The position numbers were made by a program, and so were the translations under genes. DNA of 20,000 nucleotides from Theodoxus fluviatilis (taxonomy: Eukaryota; Mollusca; Gastropoda; Cycloneritida; Neritidae). Below the pieces are notes generated by a model, which made no database searches, was not told where the DNA came from, and saw only the letters and a program-made list of their open reading frames with translations. This document shows, piece by piece, positions 16,978 to 20,000 of this stretch (its first letter is position 1; each line of letters begins with the position of its first letter). The DNA is taken from the NCBI GenBank assembly GCA_034096865.1, contig JAWQFJ010009730.1, forward strand, positions 12,501 to 32,500. The letters run 5' to 3'.

Positions 16978-17853
16978 CCTGTCCGTAACACCACCCGGCG
17001 GAAGAGAAAGTGTTTGAAAGTGGTGCCTGAGTCAAAGACAGAATCAGAGACAGTTGTGTTCCACTGGTGTCAGAGGCAGTTGTGTTCCACTGGTGTCAGA
17101 GACAGTTGTGTTCCACTGGTGTCAGAAACGGCTGTGTCAGAGAGGTGTGGAGTGTGCCCACTGAGAGAAGTGGAGGTCGAGAGTGAAGATGTGGCGGGTG
17201 AGACGCCTGATCTGTGTTTGCCAGCTTATGCTGATGGTGGTGAGAGTGGAGACGTGGCGAGTGAGACGCCTGGTCTGTGTTTGCCAGCTTATGCTGATGG
17301 TGGTGAGAGTAGAGACGTGGCGAGTGAGACGCCTGCTGATGGTGATGTTTGTGAAGTGACTGGTGAGGAGCAAGCAGAAGTAGTCTTGTCAGCGGACTGT
17401 GAGATGGATGCTTGTTGTTCGTTGGAGAGATTGGGGATTAACAGAGACATAGTCATGGATAGAGACAGAGTCAGAGTCGAAGACAGGGTCAGGGACAGAG
17501 ACATAGTCAGGGACACAGACATAGTCATGGATAAAGACAGAGTCAGAGTCGAAGACAGAGTCAGAGTCAAAGTCAGAGTCATGGACAGCGACATAGTCAG
17601 GGACGGAGACATAGTCAGGGATGGAGACAGAGGAGAAGTGTCAGGGGTGAAGGTGGAGGGAGAGGACAAGTGTGTGAAAGAGGAAGAGATGGAAGTCGAG
17701 CATGAGTCTTATGGGAAGACTGGTGTGGAGTTGAATGACGTGGGAGAGGAAGGATTGGAGATGAGAGAAATTGCGTATGCTGCTGTGAGTCTCGGAGAGG
17801 CGAGACACAGAAAGAGAAAATGGTTCGACTGGAGAAAGAGGAAGAAAGGCTAA
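16978..17853 (+). CDS. ORF2 of the LTR element, repeat-built protein of unknown function
   Basis: Open frame from after a TAG (16975) to TAA at 17851-17853. No ATG occurs until 17404, so the ATG-initiated product is 149 aa; a longer one would need splicing, read-through or a non-ATG start. The first part contains three 26-bp units (17049-17126), then two and a fraction 63-bp units (17191 onward; 21 residues each with ETPGLCLPAYADGGES). After the ATG comes a tract of RDRDIVMD / RVRVEDRV hexamer-derived repeats (about 17446-17632), then an acidic segment, ending in a basic RKRKWFDWRKRKKG tail that resembles a nuclear localisation or nucleic-acid-binding signal. There is no pol motif and I recognise no homologue. 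It could be an accessory protein or captured sequence. Confidence 0.45.
   Translation, partial: PVRNTTRRKRKCLKVVPESKTESETVVFHWCQRQLCSTGVRDSCVPLVSETAVSERCGVCPLREVEVESEDVAGETPDLCLPAYADGGESGDVASETPGLCLPAYADGGESRDVASETPADGDVCEVTGEEQAEVVLSADCEMDACCSLERLGINRDIVMDRDRVRVEDRVRDRDIVRDTDIVMDKDRVRVEDRVRVKVRVMDSDIVRDGDIVRDGDRGEVSGVKVEGEDKCVKEEEMEVEHESYGKTGVELNDVGEEGLEMREIAYAAVSLGEARHRKRKWFDWRKRKKG
17049..17126 (+). repeat. Three 26-bp direct repeats in ORF2
   Basis: Units 17049-17074, 17075-17100 and 17101-17126 (CAGTTGTGTTCCACTGGTGT core) are nearly identical. The period is not a multiple of three, so each unit is read in a different frame. Confidence 0.95.
17191..17335 (+). repeat. 63-bp direct repeats in ORF2 (2.3 units)
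   Basis: Units at 17191-17253 and 17254-17316 plus a partial unit from 17317 keep the reading frame (21 aa). Confidence 0.93.
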
Positions 17854-18690
17854 ATTTAGAGAGAGGAATGAATGGGTGTGGGAATGAGAAAGAGTTGATG
17901 TGTTTGTCTAGTCAGGCTGTTTATTGGAGTGTACTGTGCAGAGAATGTGCTGCGTGGAGAGTGAGCAGTGTGGACCTGTAGGAAGAGAGAGGGATTGTGT
18001 TGCCAGTGTGCGTGTTAACGCAAAATTTTTATAGCCAGTGTGAGAGTTTTGTGGGCCAGTGTGATGGTCAGGTGGTTGGCTAGTGCCTGATTTTGTTTAT
18101 GACTTGAAGAAAGGAAACTTCTGTCATGTCTTGCCTGTTTGGTTAGTGTATGCTGGATAGCGACTTACTGGAGTTATGGTGATTGTAGTCTGCTAGAGAA
18201 GCAACTCAATGGTGTTGTGGTGTTTGGAGAATATAGTTGCAGTGTAGTAATGCATTATATTGTCTCATGGCTGAGACCAGTGTGAGGGAGGTGATAGAAG
18301 GAAGTTGTTGTCTCTTCTTGTGTTGGCGGTGAAGTTTTGTGTTCTTGCCATTTTTGGGTAGAGACACATTAGTGTTCCTGGTTGGTGTTAGTTGTAGTGG
18401 ATTGAAGTTCGAGGTTTGACTTTCAGTCGTGTTGTGCGATGGTTTTTCAGTTTGGCCTAGACCAGTAAGAGGGAGGCATCACTCCTGGGAGGTGGTCGGG
18501 TTGACGGAATGGTAGGCATTATTGAATGAGGCTGGGGGTAGTCCTCACAGCCTGTTTCTGTACCGATTGGCCTAGTAGTAAAATAGACTACATAACCTGG
18601 GGCCCCCTGTTGTTTGAAAGAGGTTGTGTTGTATTTATTGATTATATTATTTGTTTGTGAAAAATTTCTTACCATAACATTTTTCTCATT
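17854..18690 (+). other. 3' internal non-coding region of the LTR element
   Basis: About 840 bp, GT-rich, with no ORF above noise and no RT or integrase motif in any frame. This is where pol would lie in an autonomous relative. Confidence 0.65.
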
Positions 18691-18704
18691 GAGGAAGGGA
18701 GGAA
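18691..18704 (+). other. Polypurine tract
   Basis: GAGGAAGGGAGGAA, 14 uninterrupted purines ending at the first base of the 3' LTR; this is the plus-strand primer site for reverse transcription. Confidence 0.88.
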
Positions 18705-19920
18705 TGTGACGAGATGACTTTTCCCTCCCCCTCCTCTGTCTATTATTATCATTGTTATCTGCCGAGCCGCAGTACCTAGTGACTGTTCTGCCAAAGCTGA
18801 TGTAAGGTCAGAAATGACTCCCTGTTGTGTAGTGACTTGGTGTGAAATGTGAACCATAAGTGTGCCGGGGAGTGATAGACTTGGGGAAGTGAATTAAAAC
18901 TGATGTAGATTGAATTAACTGTTTTCTCCACTGGGGATATGACTTCAACCAATCTACTGACGGTATCATGACTTGACTGATCAATCAGAATTGGGTTCAA
19001 CAAGCCTGTGATGTGATTGGACAAGAGGGACAGAGTGTTTTCCCAGCAGGTATAAAAACCTGTGCAGTGATAGCTCGGCGCGCCTCTATATCGGTTTTTT
19101 TTAACTAGGACAGATCCACGTAGATACGGGCGCCCTGTCCAGAATGGGCGATAGGTTTTTGTGGCTAAAGCCACTGTACAGAAAGAGTGAAGAAGGAGAT
19201 GAGAAGGAACCATCCGGACTTCAGCAGGACGAACAGAGTATCGAGCCCACCGCCAGCCTTGCCTGAAGTTCTCCATGTTTGCTGACCGGAAGAAGAGAGA
19301 ACGACCCACGAGGAACGAGTCTTCTCCATTTTGGAAGTGTCCCCCAAGAGAAACCAATCCGTGCTAGTGGCTTGAAGTTTACCCAAGCTGTCTCGACTCT
19401 AGGAAAACAACCCGCGAATTTTCATCGTGAGTGTGTAAATCTCCCGAGGCCATGTGCTGTAATGCACCGTGCGCCCATCCCCTCTTCCCCCTCTTCCCCT
19501 CACCCCGCCTCAGTGGCACGCTTTGAGCATGGAGGCTGAATCGGCACGAGACCGTCACCGAGTTTCATCGAGTAAGATAAGTACATTGTTCTCACCTCCG
19601 GCTTGGCAGTTTCTTTTCCTTTCTAGAATTGTCATGAATAATTAATTGTTGTTTGCCTAACTTTGCATTTGATATGATTTGTGGCGCTTGTCGCTGACTC
19701 CCCTTTCAAGGATGATTGTTAATGATTGATTAAACAACCATTTAAATTACTACTGTGTTTGCCATTTCCTTAATTCCAGACGTCTTACATCCATAGTTTG
19801 GTTAAGGGAATGAAGGTGCGTGAATTGTTTCTCAAAGTTTTTACCCCTAGACAGAAGTAACAAGCCAGAATTTATTCAAGTTAAATGAATTAAATTTAAT
19901 TAGAGAACGAACACGTCACA
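18705..19920 (+). repeat. 3' LTR (1216 bp)
   Basis: Partner of the 5' LTR, over 99% identical outside the inverted block. It would supply the termination and polyadenylation signals. No canonical AATAAA was found; ATTAAA occurs near its end. Confidence 0.95.
19051..19058 (+). promoter_or_regulatory. LTR TATA box (3' copy)
   Basis: Identical to the 5' copy, so it could drive read-out transcription into the right flank. Confidence 0.6.
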
Positions 19921-19925
19921 CTTCC
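19921..19925. repeat. Target-site duplication, right (CTTCC)
   Basis: Partner of 13983-13987; flanking host sequence resumes after it to the end of the window. Confidence 0.88.
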
Positions 19926-20000
19926 CTTGAACTTTGGACCAAAGTATAAACTTTACAAGAAGATATAACAACTTGTCAAGTGATGTGTACTATTAAGTTA

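Larger units (their letters stand above)
13988..19920 (+). mobile_element. Complete gag-only (non-autonomous) LTR retrotransposon, 5933 bp
   Basis: All structural hallmarks are present: two near-identical 1.2-kb LTRs bounded by the 7-bp inverted repeat TGTGACG/CGTCACA, a 5-bp target duplication CTTCC on both sides, a primer binding site 2 nt after the 5' LTR and a purine tract directly before the 3' LTR. The 3.5-kb interior encodes a Gag-like protein and a second repeat-rich ORF. I find no protease, RT, RNase H or integrase motif in any frame, so it should depend on pol supplied by another element. The 5-bp duplication and CCHC Gag favour Gypsy-type parentage, by inference. Low LTR divergence indicates recent insertion. 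Confidence 0.92.

Overview
The window is metazoan repeat-rich DNA, most likely from a mollusc. The grounds are long dinucleotide microsatellites, a FLYWCH/MULE-type transposase gene, an RTE-like LINE, microsatellite-linked interspersed repeats and an AAGGGAGAYAAY motif that I associate with mollusc repeats. The species cannot be fixed from sequence alone, and no conserved host housekeeping gene is recognisable.

Layout. 1-1374: a two-exon FLYWCH zinc-finger/MULE transposase-like gene fragment with a GT/CT-microsatellite intron, then a CA tract and a strictly periodic 15-bp minisatellite. 1951-5545: three copies (A, B, C) of one interspersed repeat. A and B carry a tRNA-like A/B-box segment on the minus strand, and a 540-bp GA tract separates A from B. 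5669-6686: short minus-strand segments with good splice sites and matching phase, possibly the 3' part of an unrecognised gene. 7049-7543: the C-terminal part of a retroelement protein. 7730-8830: simple repeats, including a G-rich block.

8854-about 12300: a LINE on the minus strand with an apparently intact 1126-aa endonuclease/reverse transcriptase and a (TGAAC)n tail that contains its stop codon. 12921-13481: a CA tract and a 131-bp repeat duplicated at a 326-bp offset. 13561-13920: a second, broken copy of the retroelement C-terminal domain.

13988-19920: a complete LTR retrotransposon with 1.2-kb LTRs, a 5-bp target duplication (CTTCC), a tRNA-Pro-type primer binding site, a polypurine tract, an intact Gag-like ORF with two CCHC knuckles and a second repeat-built ORF. 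It has no recognisable protease, RT, RNase H or integrase. The LTRs differ by about six substitutions, three small length changes and a 26-bp micro-inversion, so it appears to be a recently mobilised gag-only element that must borrow pol. This element is the most interesting object in the window.

The genes do not form a pathway. They are independent mobile elements, some nested in older repeats: the LTR element sits 67 bp past the stop of the older retroelement fragment.
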